Positions 50,151 through 58,943 of a DNA stretch of 64,000 nt are shown piece after piece; positions within the stretch are counted from its first letter, which is position 1; each line of letters starts with the position of its first letter. The notes beneath the pieces are model-generated. The model was given only the letters and a program-made list of their open reading frames with translations. It was not told where the DNA came from and did no database searches. The position numbers were made by a program, and so were the translations under genes. The DNA is from DASXTC01 sp036505635 (GTDB lineage: Bacteria > Acidobacteriota > Polarisedimenticolia > JACPZX01 > DASXTC01). The stretch is from assembly GCA_036505635.1 (NCBI GenBank), contig DASXTC010000021.1, positions 1-64,000 on the forward strand, given 5' to 3'.

Positions 50151-50546
50151 ATGACCCGAAAACCAGCGCTTGCCGCTCTGGCCCTCCTCGCTCTCGGAAT
50201 CGGCGCCCTGATGGCCACGGCGGCCGGTTCAGGAACGCAGACCCAGGCCTCCGGCGAGTTGACGGTCACCTACTACTACATGCCCGGCTGAATGGTCTGC
50301 GCGAAGGTGCAGCCCGCCGTGAGCGGGCTCGACAAGGAGTTCCCGGGGAAGGCGAGGGGGCTCAACGTGGACTGCACGACCCCGGAAGCGGTGGCCGCCA
50401 TCAAGGAGCTCGGCTTCAGGTCCCACGGAATCGTGATCCGGGACGGCGCCGGCAAGGCGCTCTGGAAGCAGCCCGATCACCAGGTGAACATGGACGATGT
50501 CCGCAAGGCGCTCAAGGAGCTGACCGACAAGCCCGCGGCCAGGTGA
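50151..50546 (+). CDS. Thioredoxin-like protein, probable selenoprotein (TGA read as Sec47)
   Basis: The frame is 132 codons with AAGGAGG before the ATG. It begins with a signal peptide (ALAALALLALGIGALMATAA) and a first strand, GELTVTYYYMPG. An in-frame TGA (50289-50291) follows, then MVCAKVQPAVSGLDKEFPGK and a full thioredoxin/glutaredoxin C-terminal part with GFRSHGIVIRDGAGKALWKQ. The TGA stands exactly where such proteins carry the first Cys of MPGCxxC, giving UxxC with Sec47 and Cys50. Translation of both parts is in one frame with no other disruption. A perfect 7-bp hairpin (50311-50329) lies where bacterial SECIS elements occur. Read as a stop, TGA would leave a 46-residue fragment. 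No selA/B/C/D genes are in the window, so decoding is unproven. Confidence 0.78.
50311..50329 (+). promoter_or_regulatory. SECIS-like hairpin downstream of the in-frame TGA
   Basis: AGCCCGC (50311-50317) pairs perfectly with GCGGGCT (50323-50329), loop CGTGA with G at the second loop position. The loop begins about 26 bases after the TGA, within the range I recall for bacterial SECIS elements. An alternative shorter stem (CTGC 50297-50300 with GCAG 50309-50312) has a loop containing GGT. Confidence 0.5.
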
Positions 50547-50559
50547 GCGCGACGGGGCG

Positions 50560-51858
50560 CTATTTGCCCTTGACGACCTGACCGGCCTTCATCACGAAGT
50601 CCACATTCTCCAGCAGCTTGACGTCGGCAAGAGGATCCCCGTTGACGGCGACGAGGTCGGCGGCCAGGCCGGGCTTGATGGCCCCCACCTGCGCCGACAG
50701 ACCCAGCAGCTCGGCGGCCGCCGACGTGCCCGCCACGATCGCCTTCATCGGTTCGAGCCCGTTGGCCACCATCAGCGTGAACTCGTGGCCGTTGAGCCCG
50801 TGCGGGAAGACGCCCGCGTCGGTCCCCAGCGCGATCTTCACTCCCGCGCCGGCCGCCTTGCGGAACGACGCGCGCGCGTGCGGCGCAATGAAGAGCGCTT
50901 TCTGGGCGCGCAGCCCCTTGAGGATCCCCGCCTGCGCCTGACGCTCGACCGCCTCCTGGGCCATCATGGTCGGGACCAGGAAGGTGCCGTGCTGCTTCAT
51001 CAGGTCGATCGCCTCGTCGTCGAGCATCGAACCGTGCTCGATGGAGTCCACGCCGGCCTTCACCGCGGTCTTGATCCCCTCGGTGCCGTGCGCGTGGGCT
51101 GCCACCTTGCGCTCGGTCAGGTGGGCGGTCTCGACGATGGCGCGCATCTCCTCGAGCGTGTACTGCTGCACGCCCACGGCGTCCCCCTCTGAAAGGACCC
51201 CCCCGGTCGCGCAGAACTTGATCACGTCGGCGCCGTGCTTGACCTGGTACCGGACGCTGGAGCGGACCTGTTCGACGCCGTCGGCCACACCGTGGCGGAT
51301 GTCCGGATCGAAGAGGCCCGGGTTGTACCCATTGGTGTCGCAGTGACCGCCGGTGATTCCCAGCGCATGGCCCGCCGCGAGGATTCTCGGGCCGGGCACG
51401 ACCCCTTCGTCGATCATGTCGCGCAGGGCGATGTCCGAGAACTCCCTGGCCCCCACGTTTCGCACCGTGGTGAAGCCGGCCTCCAGCGTGAGGCGCGCGT
51501 TGCGCGCGCCGCGGATGGCGTCCTCCTGCGGCAGGTCCCTCACCGACGCGTCCTCCCAGTTCTCCCCCTCGCCGATGTACCGGCCCGTTAGATGGATGTG
51601 GGAGTCGATGAAGCCGGGCAGAACCGTGGCTTGCGACAAATCGATGACCCGGGCCCCCGCGGGGACCTTCACGCCGGCCCCCACGGCGGTGATCTTCCCA
51701 TTCTCGATCAGGATCACGACGTTGCGCGCGGGCGCGGCTCCGGTCCCGTCGATGAGCGTCCCCGCCTTGACGGCAACCGGATCGGCCGCCACGGCGGGGA
51801 GGACCGCGAGCATCAGCAACAGCGGAGCCAGAGCACTCCGGTTCGGACGGCGCAGCAT
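50560..51858 (-). CDS. Exported amidohydrolase (imidazolonepropionase-like)
   Basis: 432 residues with a signal peptide (ALAPLLLMLAVLPAVAADP). Amidohydrolase metal motifs: LPGFIDSHIHLTG (HxH), ADVIKFCATGG (Lys), RKVAAHAHGTEG, SIEHGSMLDDEAI and ALGTDAGVFPHG. These enzymes hydrolyse amide or ester bonds in cyclic or peptide-like substrates, and similar exported members act as prolidases or organophosphate hydrolases; the substrate is not readable. The ATG at 51858 has GGAGG 5 bases upstream; an in-frame ATG at 51870 overlaps that ribosome site and is less likely. It converges on the selenoprotein candidate. Confidence 0.92.
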   Translation of the reverse strand: MLRRPNRSALAPLLLMLAVLPAVAADPVAVKAGTLIDGTGAAPARNVVILIENGKITAVGAGVKVPAGARVIDLSQATVLPGFIDSHIHLTGRYIGEGENWEDASVRDLPQEDAIRGARNARLTLEAGFTTVRNVGAREFSDIALRDMIDEGVVPGPRILAAGHALGITGGHCDTNGYNPGLFDPDIRHGVADGVEQVRSSVRYQVKHGADVIKFCATGGVLSEGDAVGVQQYTLEEMRAIVETAHLTERKVAAHAHGTEGIKTAVKAGVDSIEHGSMLDDEAIDLMKQHGTFLVPTMMAQEAVERQAQAGILKGLRAQKALFIAPHARASFRKAAGAGVKIALGTDAGVFPHGLNGHEFTLMVANGLEPMKAIVAGTSAAAELLGLSAQVGAIKPGLAADLVAVNGDPLADVKLLENVDFVMKAGQVVKGK

Positions 51859-51972
51859 CAGGACCTCCATGAGATGTCCGCAGAGACCGCGTGCGGAGAG
51901 ATGAGGCCCGATTCTGCCACGGCCGGGGCCGCGCGTAAACCATGACGATCCGCCGGGAGCCAGCTCCCGGGA

Positions 51973-52737
51973 TCACAGCAGAGGGAAGCTCCCCTCGAAC
52001 TGGGGAACGGCCCCGAGCATGATCGATATGTCCTTGCCGCGCGGATCGAAGGTCAGCAGCAGGTCGAGCCCGTCGTCGTCCTCGTCTGTGGAGGGACGCG
52101 AATCGAACTGGACCTCGCCGAAGCCGTTCGTGCCCACCGCGATATCGGCGACCTTGACCCCGTCCACCAGCAGGTCGTACGTGCCCGTGACCGCCCCATG
52201 GACCTCGACCTCGAACTTCATCCGGCCGAAGCGGGCTGTCAGAGTCGCATTCGCGGTCGCCCCCGCCTGCGCCGTCATGTTCGTGAGGTCAAGCTGGATG
52301 ATCGTCTTCTGCTGGGCCTGGGAGGGGTCGGAGGGGACGGATGCCGTGAGCAGGGCGGTGCCGGTGGCCTGGATCTCGAGCTCTCCACCTCGGGGATCGT
52401 AGGGGAGAGGGGGATCAGAATGCCGGGGGTTGACGCGGAAACGATGTATGACGTGGCCCTCGCCGGAGGCGTTGACCGCGATCGTGTCGATGATGGCGCT
52501 GTTGAGGACGATGTCGTATGAGCCCGGAGTCATCCTCTGGACGTTGATCATGAAGAAGGTCTGGGCCCTGTTCGTGACGAACAGCAGCTTGCCCGTGGCC
52601 TGCGCCTGGACGCCGCTGTTGAGGAAGAATACCTTCATCTGGTTCTTTGGGGAGGCGAACGCCGAGGAGGACAGGGAGACGACAAGCAGCAACCCGACCG
52701 CGATTGCCGCGACGCGACGCGCGAACCGCTTCGTCAT
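51973..52737 (-). CDS. Exported protein with two related beta domains, function unknown
   Basis: 254 residues, signal peptide (VAAIAVGLLLVVSLSSSAFA). Two halves repeat: the first has PGSYDIVLNSAIIDTIAVNA, then LPYDPRGGELEIQATG; the second TGTYDLLVDGVKVADIAVGT, then LTFDPRGKDISIMLGA. Each is all-beta, so an internal duplication is clear. I do not recognise the family. Gene start: the ATG at 52737 has GAGGTG about 8 bases upstream; a GTG three codons earlier is possible. It is divergent from the DUF1684 gene. Confidence 0.78.
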   Translation of the reverse strand: MTKRFARRVAAIAVGLLLVVSLSSSAFASPKNQMKVFFLNSGVQAQATGKLLFVTNRAQTFFMINVQRMTPGSYDIVLNSAIIDTIAVNASGEGHVIHRFRVNPRHSDPPLPYDPRGGELEIQATGTALLTASVPSDPSQAQQKTIIQLDLTNMTAQAGATANATLTARFGRMKFEVEVHGAVTGTYDLLVDGVKVADIAVGTNGFGEVQFDSRPSTDEDDDGLDLLLTFDPRGKDISIMLGAVPQFEGSFPLL

Positions 52738-52858
52738 GGTGCACACCTCACAGGTTGGAGCGGGGCTGCCCGAAGGCTAGCAGACCATCCATGGGCCCGC
52801 AAGGGTGGAGCCGCGGCGCGGCCTGTCGTAGACTGTGCCTCACGGGAGGATCCCCACG

Positions 52859-53752
52859 ATGCCGACAGGGAGGTTGATCGCGATTCTGGCCGCGTCGCTG
52901 GCCGCGTGCGCGGCCGCGCCGCCGAAGAGCGCGCTCGAGGAAGAGATCCTCAAGTGGCGCGAGCAGCGCGAGGCGCGTCTCAAAGCCGACGGGGGCTGGC
53001 TGACCGTCGCCGGGCTCTTCTGGCTCAAGGAAGGGGAGAACTCCTTCGGGTCCGATCCGGCGTGCGACGTCAAGCTTCCGGAGGGGGCCGCGCCGGCCCG
53101 CGCCGGGGTGCTGGAGTTTCACGCCGGCAGGACGACCGTAAGGATGGCGCCGGGGGTCGCCGCCACGGTGGGCGGAGCGGCCGTGACGACGATGGAGCTC
53201 AAGGCGGACAGCGCCGGCTCGCCCGACGTCCTGACGATGGGCCCTCTCCAGATGCACGTGATCCAGCGGGGAGAGAGGTACGCCATCCGTATGAAGGACA
53301 TGAACAGCCGCTTCCGCAAGGAGTTCACGGGGCTGCGGTGGTATCCGGTGGACGAGTCGTACCGGATCACGGCGCGATTCGAGCCCTACGATCCGCCCAG
53401 GATGCTGCGGATCCCCACGGTCCTGGGCACGACCGAGCAGATGCCCTGCCCGGGAGCCGCCGTCTTCATGCTGGAGGGGAAGGAGGTGCGGGTCGAGCCC
53501 GTCATCGAGACGCCCGGCGACGAGGAGCTCTTCCTCATCTTCAGTGACGGCACGAGCGGAAAGGAGACCTATCCTTCGGGCCGCTTCCTCTACGCGCCGA
53601 TGCCGCGCGACGGCAAGATCGTCCTCGACTTCAACAAGGCGTACAACCCGCCGTGCGCCTTCACCCCGTACGCGACCTGCCCCCTGCCGCCGGAGCAGAA
53701 CCGCGTCGCCCCCCGCGTCGAGGCGGGTGAGCTGACATACGGGCACCACTGA
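52859..53752 (+). CDS. DUF1684 family protein
   Basis: 297 residues. The N-terminus (LIAILAASLAACAAAP) could be a lipoprotein signal with cysteine in LAAC. DUF1684 signatures follow: WLTVAGLFWLKEGENSFGSD, GLRWYPVDESYRITARFEPY, and the C-terminal VLDFNKAYNPPCAFTPYATC with PLPPEQNRV. The family is of unknown function, with a beta-rich fold. The ATG at 52859 has GGGAGG 9 bases upstream; a GTG 8 codons earlier covers that ribosome site and is rejected. Confidence 0.9.
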   Translation: MPTGRLIAILAASLAACAAAPPKSALEEEILKWREQREARLKADGGWLTVAGLFWLKEGENSFGSDPACDVKLPEGAAPARAGVLEFHAGRTTVRMAPGVAATVGGAAVTTMELKADSAGSPDVLTMGPLQMHVIQRGERYAIRMKDMNSRFRKEFTGLRWYPVDESYRITARFEPYDPPRMLRIPTVLGTTEQMPCPGAAVFMLEGKEVRVEPVIETPGDEELFLIFSDGTSGKETYPSGRFLYAPMPRDGKIVLDFNKAYNPPCAFTPYATCPLPPEQNRVAPRVEAGELTYGHH

Positions 53753-53767
53753 ACGACCGGGCGGGGT

Positions 53768-55153
53768 TCAGCGGACCCGCCCCATCTCCCCGACCAGACG
53801 GAAGTACTCCGCGAAGGCCGCCATCCCCCCTTCGGCCTGGCTCCAGTCGTAGTTCTCGTTGGGCGCGTGGTAGCCGTGCTCGGGAAGAGAGAGCCCCAGG
53901 AAGAAGACCGGCGACTTGAGGGTCCGCTCCATCGAGAGCACGGCGCCGATCGAGCCCCCCTCGCGCACGAAGACCGGCTCCTTGCCGAACGCGAACTTCA
54001 CGGCAGCGCGGATGGCGTCCGGGTGCGGCCCGGTCGTGACTCCCCGGTAGGCCGGCAGGCCGTGCTCCACCTCCACCTTCACGTCGGGGTTTTTCTTCCT
54101 CACGAAGTCCTTCACGAGCTTGATGATCCTCTTTTCGTTCATGTCGGGCACCAGCCGGCACGAGACGATGGCGGTGGCGCGCGGTGGGATGATCGTCTTG
54201 ATTCCGGGTCCCTGGTAGCCTCCCGCGATTCCATGCACCTCGAAGGTGGGCATGCACCAGATCCTCTTCATGATCTCGAGAGGATCGGTGACCCGCAGCG
54301 ATTTGAAGAGGTGGTCCTTCTTGAACCCGGCGGTCGTGAAGCCGCACTTTCTGAGGTCTTCGATCTCCTTCTTCGAGGGGGGCTCGACCTCCTTGTAGAA
54401 GCCCGGGATCCTTACCTTGCCGGTCTTCCCGTCGACGCACTCGGAGATGAGCTGGCACAGCTCCGTGATCGGGTTGCGGGCGGCGCCGCCGGAGGTGCCG
54501 GAGTGCTGGTCGGTCTGGCCGGTCTCCAGCGTGAGGCGGAAGCCCTGCAGCCCGCGCAGCCCCGCGGGGCAGGCCGGACGAGCGCGCGACACCCAGACCG
54601 TGTCCGAGACGATCACGGTGTCTGTTGCCAGACGCTCCTTCTCGGCACGGATGGCGCTCTCGAAACAGGGGCTGCCGATCTCCTCCTCGGTCTCCCAGAG
54701 CAGGCGGACGTTGACCTTCACCCTCTTGTCCAGGGCATACCGGGCCCCCCACAGGGCGGTCATCGCCGGCCCCTTGTCGTCGGTGGTTCCCCGGGCGTAG
54801 TAGCGCCCGTCCCGCTCGGTGAAGACGAACGGCTCGGTGTTCCAGCCGTCCTCCCGGACGGCCGGCTGAACGTCGAGGTGGTTGTAGACGGTGACCGTCG
54901 GGTAGGAGTCGTCACGGTGGAAGCTTCCGATCACGATCGGATGCCCCTTTGTCTCGATGAGGGAGGCCTCTCCCCCCACGCGGCGGATCAGGTCGGCTGC
55001 GTACGCGGCGCCGCGGGCGCAGTCCCCTTTATGGGCCGGGTCGACCGAGACGGTCGGGATCTCGACGATCTCGCGCAGCGTGGTCTCGAAATTGCGCCGC
55101 TCCGAGGCGGCGTAGTCGAGGAGGGACTCTCTGGAGAAGCCATTGCCTGACAT
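53768..55153 (-). CDS. M20-family dipeptidase (CNDP/PepV-like)
   Basis: 461 residues, no signal peptide, so cytoplasmic. Di-zinc motifs: VTVYNHLDVQPAVREDGW (His), ARGTTDDKGPAMTAL (bridging Asp), LLWETEEEIGSPCFES (Glu-Glu), and the lid domain with ETGQTDQHSGTSGGAA and a C-terminal LPEHGYHAPNENYDW (His). It resembles carnosinase-type dipeptidases. AGGAGAG precedes the ATG. It is downstream of glk on the same strand with a 69-base gap, so co-transcription is possible. It would finish peptide breakdown begun by enzymes such as Tricorn, which is inference. Confidence 0.93.
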   Translation of the reverse strand: MSGNGFSRESLLDYAASERRNFETTLREIVEIPTVSVDPAHKGDCARGAAYAADLIRRVGGEASLIETKGHPIVIGSFHRDDSYPTVTVYNHLDVQPAVREDGWNTEPFVFTERDGRYYARGTTDDKGPAMTALWGARYALDKRVKVNVRLLWETEEEIGSPCFESAIRAEKERLATDTVIVSDTVWVSRARPACPAGLRGLQGFRLTLETGQTDQHSGTSGGAARNPITELCQLISECVDGKTGKVRIPGFYKEVEPPSKKEIEDLRKCGFTTAGFKKDHLFKSLRVTDPLEIMKRIWCMPTFEVHGIAGGYQGPGIKTIIPPRATAIVSCRLVPDMNEKRIIKLVKDFVRKKNPDVKVEVEHGLPAYRGVTTGPHPDAIRAAVKFAFGKEPVFVREGGSIGAVLSMERTLKSPVFFLGLSLPEHGYHAPNENYDWSQAEGGMAAFAEYFRLVGEMGRVR

Positions 55154-55222
55154 GATGATCTCTCCTGTGGGCTGGCGGGGAACGACGACAGTGCCGGAGC
55201 ATACCCGGTGGCCGGACGAGCG

Positions 55223-56224
55223 TCAATGGCGCTCGAGGGGGGAGGTCGCGGCGACGGCCGCGGCGCCCAGCAGGGCGGCCCGCTCATTGAGGATGACCCG
55301 CACGGGGATGCGGGACATCAACGGGGCGAAGCGCCCTTTGTCGAGGAAGCTGCTCATGAAGAGCCCGTCGGTAAGGAGCGGGAGGATCTTGGGGGCGATC
55401 CCGCCGCCGACGTAGAGGCCGCCGAGCGCCATCACCTTCAGCGCCAGGTTTCCGGCCTCGGCCCCGTAGGCCGCCACGAAGCGTCGCATGGTCTCCACGC
55501 AGATCGGCGCGCGCTCGGCCATCGCGGCGCGGGAGATCTCCGCGGCGGCGTCGCCGGCCGCGATCGTCTCGCGAAGCTGCGCGGGCACATCGTACCGTCC
55601 TGTGTCGGCCAGGTACCCGAAGATCTCCAGTATCCCCATCCCCGAGACCACCCGCTCCACCGATACGCGTCCGAAGCGTCCGATGAGATGTCCCAGCATC
55701 TCGATCTCCCCGGAGTTGCGGGCGGGATAGTCGCAGTGACCCCCCTCCGAGGCGCTGGGAGCGTAGCGCCCGAGCGAAGCGTCCCACACCATGTAGGCCT
55801 CGCCCAGACCGGTGCCCGCGGCGACGATGGCGCGCGCCGCCTCTCGGACCTCCTGCCCTTCGTTGAGCGCGTGAATCTGGCCGGCGCCCAGCTCCGGGAT
55901 CCCGTGCGCGGTCGCCTCCAGATCGTTGAGCATCCCCACGGGGCACCTCAGCTGCCGCGCGAGCGACGTCTGCTCGATCACCCAGGGGAGATTGGTCGCC
56001 TCGCACCGGCCGTTGACGATCGGCCCCGCGATGCCGAAGGCGGCCGCGCCGGGGGAAACGCCGCGCCCCTCGAGGAACTCGGCGCAGATGCTCTCCAGGT
56101 CGCGGTAGACGCGGCTGGGGTAGCGAGCCTGCGCGCGCTCGACGAGGGGCCCGGCGGGATCGGTCCGAGAGAAGAGCCCCAGGTCGACCTTGGTCCCGCC
56201 GATGTCGCCCGCCAGGACGATCAC
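55223..56224 (-). CDS. glk: Glucokinase
   Basis: 333 residues, near E. coli Glk (321). Hexokinase-fold phosphate loops: MIVLAGDIGGTKVDLGLFSR, the catalytic NDLEATAHG (Asp) and the second phosphate motif ARAIVAAGTGLGEAYMV; the glucose-site Glu lies in SASEGGHCDY. It phosphorylates glucose to glucose-6-phosphate. The start is a GTG at 56224 fitted by homology (MIxLAGDIGGT); GGAGG sits very close to it. The upstream 6-phosphogluconate dehydrogenase ends 10 bases before, so the genes form an operon with pgi. Confidence 0.94.
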   Translation of the reverse strand: MIVLAGDIGGTKVDLGLFSRTDPAGPLVERAQARYPSRVYRDLESICAEFLEGRGVSPGAAAFGIAGPIVNGRCEATNLPWVIEQTSLARQLRCPVGMLNDLEATAHGIPELGAGQIHALNEGQEVREAARAIVAAGTGLGEAYMVWDASLGRYAPSASEGGHCDYPARNSGEIEMLGHLIGRFGRVSVERVVSGMGILEIFGYLADTGRYDVPAQLRETIAAGDAAAEISRAAMAERAPICVETMRRFVAAYGAEAGNLALKVMALGGLYVGGGIAPKILPLLTDGLFMSSFLDKGRFAPLMSRIPVRVILNERAALLGAAAVAATSPLERH

Positions 56225-56234
56225 GCCTCCGCCG

Positions 56235-57131
56235 TCACTTCGTCTTCACGGCGTGGCCGCCGAACTGGTTGCGCAGCGCCGCCAGCAGCCTGGCGGCGAA
56301 CGAGTCGGGGCGGCGCGAGTGGAACCGCTCGAACAACGACAGCGTGATGATGGGCGCCGGCACGTCGCGTTCGATCGCCTCGAGGACCGTCCAGCGCCCC
56401 TCGCCCGAGTCCTGCACGTAGCCCTGCAGCTTCTCCAGACCCGGGTCCTCGCGCAGGGCGCTCTCGGCCAGCTCGAGCAGCCACGACCGCACGACGCTCC
56501 CCTGGTTCCACAGGTGCGAGATCCGGTGCAGGTCCAGGCCGTAGGGGGAGGCCTTCAGGATGTCGAAGCCCTCGGCGTAGGCCTGCATCATCCCGTACTC
56601 GACGCCGTTGTGCACCATCTTGACGAGGTGGCCCGCGCCGGCCGCTCCCATCCGCGCGTAGCCGTCGGGAGGAGCCAGCGTCCGGAATGCCGGCTCGAGC
56701 CGTTCGAAGGTCTCCTGGTCGCCGCCGATCATGAGACAGTAGCCGACCTTCAGCCCCCAGACGCCGCCGCTGGTTCCGCAGTCCATGAAGCCGATCCCCT
56801 TGCCGCGGAGGTGCTCGGACCGGCGGATGGATTCCTTGTAGTAGGAGTTCCCCCCGTCGATGATCACATCCCCCTTCGACAGGTGCGGCAGCAGGTCCTC
56901 GATCACCTGCGTGACGGCGTCGCCGGCCGGCACCATCACCCAGACGGCGCGCGGCGGCGCCAGAGCGCGCGCGAGATCGGCGAGGCTGTGGGCGCCCCGG
57001 GCTCCCAGCGCCTCAGCCTTCCTGACGGTCTCGGCGGTGCGCACGTAGGCGACGATCTCGTGGCCACCGCCGAGCAGCCGCTGGACCATGAATCCGCCCA
57101 TCTTCCCCAGGCCGACGAACCCCAGTTGCAT
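56235..57131 (-). CDS. gnd: 6-phosphogluconate dehydrogenase, short decarboxylating type
   Basis: 298 residues; the short (about 300-residue) class rather than the 470-residue form. The Rossmann start is QLGFVGLGKMGGFMVQRL; DVIIDGGNSYYKESIRR and FMDCGTSGGVWGLKVGYC are substrate motifs, and AGHLVKMVHNGVEYGMMQAY holds catalytic Lys and Asn. Short members such as B. subtilis YqeC and Gluconobacter Gnd favour NAD. It oxidises 6-phosphogluconate to ribulose-5-phosphate and CO2. GGGAGG precedes the ATG. It lies between glk and pgi. Confidence 0.93.
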   Translation of the reverse strand: MQLGFVGLGKMGGFMVQRLLGGGHEIVAYVRTAETVRKAEALGARGAHSLADLARALAPPRAVWVMVPAGDAVTQVIEDLLPHLSKGDVIIDGGNSYYKESIRRSEHLRGKGIGFMDCGTSGGVWGLKVGYCLMIGGDQETFERLEPAFRTLAPPDGYARMGAAGAGHLVKMVHNGVEYGMMQAYAEGFDILKASPYGLDLHRISHLWNQGSVVRSWLLELAESALREDPGLEKLQGYVQDSGEGRWTVLEAIERDVPAPIITLSLFERFHSRRPDSFAARLLAALRNQFGGHAVKTK

Positions 57132-57164
57132 GGTGCCTCCCTTCCGGCGCGCGGGCCTCTCGAC

Positions 57165-58847
57165 TCACGTGAGCGCGAGCAGCGCCTCGAGTCCCTTCAG
57201 CTTGTTTGTTCCGAGATGAAGGCGCGCCACGCGGTATCCGCGACTCGCCAGCGAAAGGTAGTCGCCCGCCGCCTGCGCGGCCTCGAGAACTCCGAATGAG
57301 TAGCTCTCGCCGGGGATCGACACGTCCCGGGCCGGGGCCGCCGTGATCTGGAGGAAGATGCCGTTGCCCGCGCCCCCCTTGTGGAGCTGCCCCGTGGAAT
57401 GAAGGAAGCGCGGGCCGAACCCCAGAGTGGTGGCGGCGCGCGAACGTTCGCGCAGCCGGACCCGGATCCGGCCGAGGGCCTTGCGGATGGGCTCTTCCAT
57501 CGGCAGCCAGGCCATCAGCGCGATGTAGTCCCCCGGCTTCGCCGACTGGCAGATCTCCCCAAGGAGGGCCTTCAGCCCGCGGTGCTCCCGCAGCCCCGAG
57601 ACCCAGGCCTGGATCTCCCCCTCGCGAATGTCGGCCGAGAAGGAGGGTAGGATTCCCGTCGCCTTGTATTCCTGAAGGACGCGCCCCGTGTTGTCCTTGC
57701 TCTCCCTGACGTTGGGCTCGTCGAAGGGATTAATCCCGAGGATCGAGCCGGCCACCGCCGTTGCGATCTCCCAACGGTTGAACTCCGCGCCCAGATCGAA
57801 CGGATCCTCCAGGCGGATGGTGATGACGGGGTGCCCGGCCCGGCGCAGCGCCGCCAGACGTCGGCGCGCGACGGCATCCTTCGCGCCGCGCAGCACGAGG
57901 TGGACGAAGACCCGGTCTTTCCGATAGATCGCTGGAGGGCCGAGCGGCTCCCCCTCCACCGGCACGAGCCCCTTGCCCTCCTTGCCCGTGCTTTCCGCGA
58001 TGAGCTGTTCGACCCAGTACCCGAAACCGGCGATCCGTTCGGAGGCCACGAACGTGACCTTGTCGCGCCCGGCCGCCGCGAGCGTCCCCAGCGCAGCCCC
58101 CAGCACGACGGGCGCGCATGCCTCGATCGGCACGCCGGGAGCCAGCGTCCTCGCCATCCGATCCCCGCGTCGCAGGAGCTCGGCGATGTCGATCCCGAGG
58201 CAGGCCGCCGGGACCATGCCGAAGCAGGAGAGGGCGGAGTAGCGCCCCCCGATGTCGGGGGGATTGAGGAAGACGCGACGGAAGCCCTGCTCGCGCCCCA
58301 TCGTTTCGAGGGGAGTGCCCGGATCGGTGATCGCCGCGAAATGGTCGGGGGGCGCCTTCCGGGCGAAGTACTGGTGGAAGACCTGGCTCTCGAGGGTGGT
58401 GCCCGACTTGCTCGCCACGATGAAGAGGGCCGAGCCCGGGTCGATCCTGCGATCGACTCCGGCGATCGCCTGAGGATCGGTGCTGTCGAGCACGAGCAGA
58501 GAGGGGAACCCCGGCTTGCGCCGGAAGGTCCGTCTCAGCACGTCGGGACAGAGGCTGCTTCCACCCATGCCGAGCAGGACCACGTTGCGGACCCCTTCAC
58601 GCCGGATCTCGCGGACGAACGACTCGATCTCCTCCAGACGCAGGAGCGTCCGGCCCGCCGCATCGAGCCAGCCCATGCGGTTCTTCACGACCCGCGCATG
58701 CTCGGGATCCTCCTTCCAGAGAGTGGGGTCCCTTGCCAGGAGGCGGGCGATGAGATTGTCCCCCTGCATCCCGCGCAGGCGGGTCCTCAGCGCCTTCTCA
58801 TGAGCGCTGCCGAGATCCAGCTCCTGCGTGGGATCGGCTCCGGGCAT
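57165..58847 (-). CDS. pgi: Glucose-6-phosphate isomerase (transaldolase-fusion-like lineage)
   Basis: 560 residues. Sugar-isomerase domains with NVVLLGMGGSSLCPDVLRRT, LFIVASKSGTTLESQVFHQY (phosphate-binding SKSGTT) and DIGGRYSALSCFGMVPAACL. The C-terminal part (GFGPRFLHSTGQLHKGGAGN) is close to the isomerase half of the bifunctional Tal-Pgi proteins; the transaldolase half is absent here. It interconverts glucose-6- and fructose-6-phosphate. AAGGGGA precedes the ATG. It heads the minus-strand run with gnd and glk. Confidence 0.94.
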   Translation of the reverse strand: MPGADPTQELDLGSAHEKALRTRLRGMQGDNLIARLLARDPTLWKEDPEHARVVKNRMGWLDAAGRTLLRLEEIESFVREIRREGVRNVVLLGMGGSSLCPDVLRRTFRRKPGFPSLLVLDSTDPQAIAGVDRRIDPGSALFIVASKSGTTLESQVFHQYFARKAPPDHFAAITDPGTPLETMGREQGFRRVFLNPPDIGGRYSALSCFGMVPAACLGIDIAELLRRGDRMARTLAPGVPIEACAPVVLGAALGTLAAAGRDKVTFVASERIAGFGYWVEQLIAESTGKEGKGLVPVEGEPLGPPAIYRKDRVFVHLVLRGAKDAVARRRLAALRRAGHPVITIRLEDPFDLGAEFNRWEIATAVAGSILGINPFDEPNVRESKDNTGRVLQEYKATGILPSFSADIREGEIQAWVSGLREHRGLKALLGEICQSAKPGDYIALMAWLPMEEPIRKALGRIRVRLRERSRAATTLGFGPRFLHSTGQLHKGGAGNGIFLQITAAPARDVSIPGESYSFGVLEAAQAAGDYLSLASRGYRVARLHLGTNKLKGLEALLALT

Positions 58848-58943
58848 GATCGGTTCCCCTTCGGGCCGCTATCTTAGCCCACCTGACGGCGGGGGGCGCC
58901 TCGTGCCATCATGGGCTCCCGCGTCCACCTTCTGGAGGTTTGC

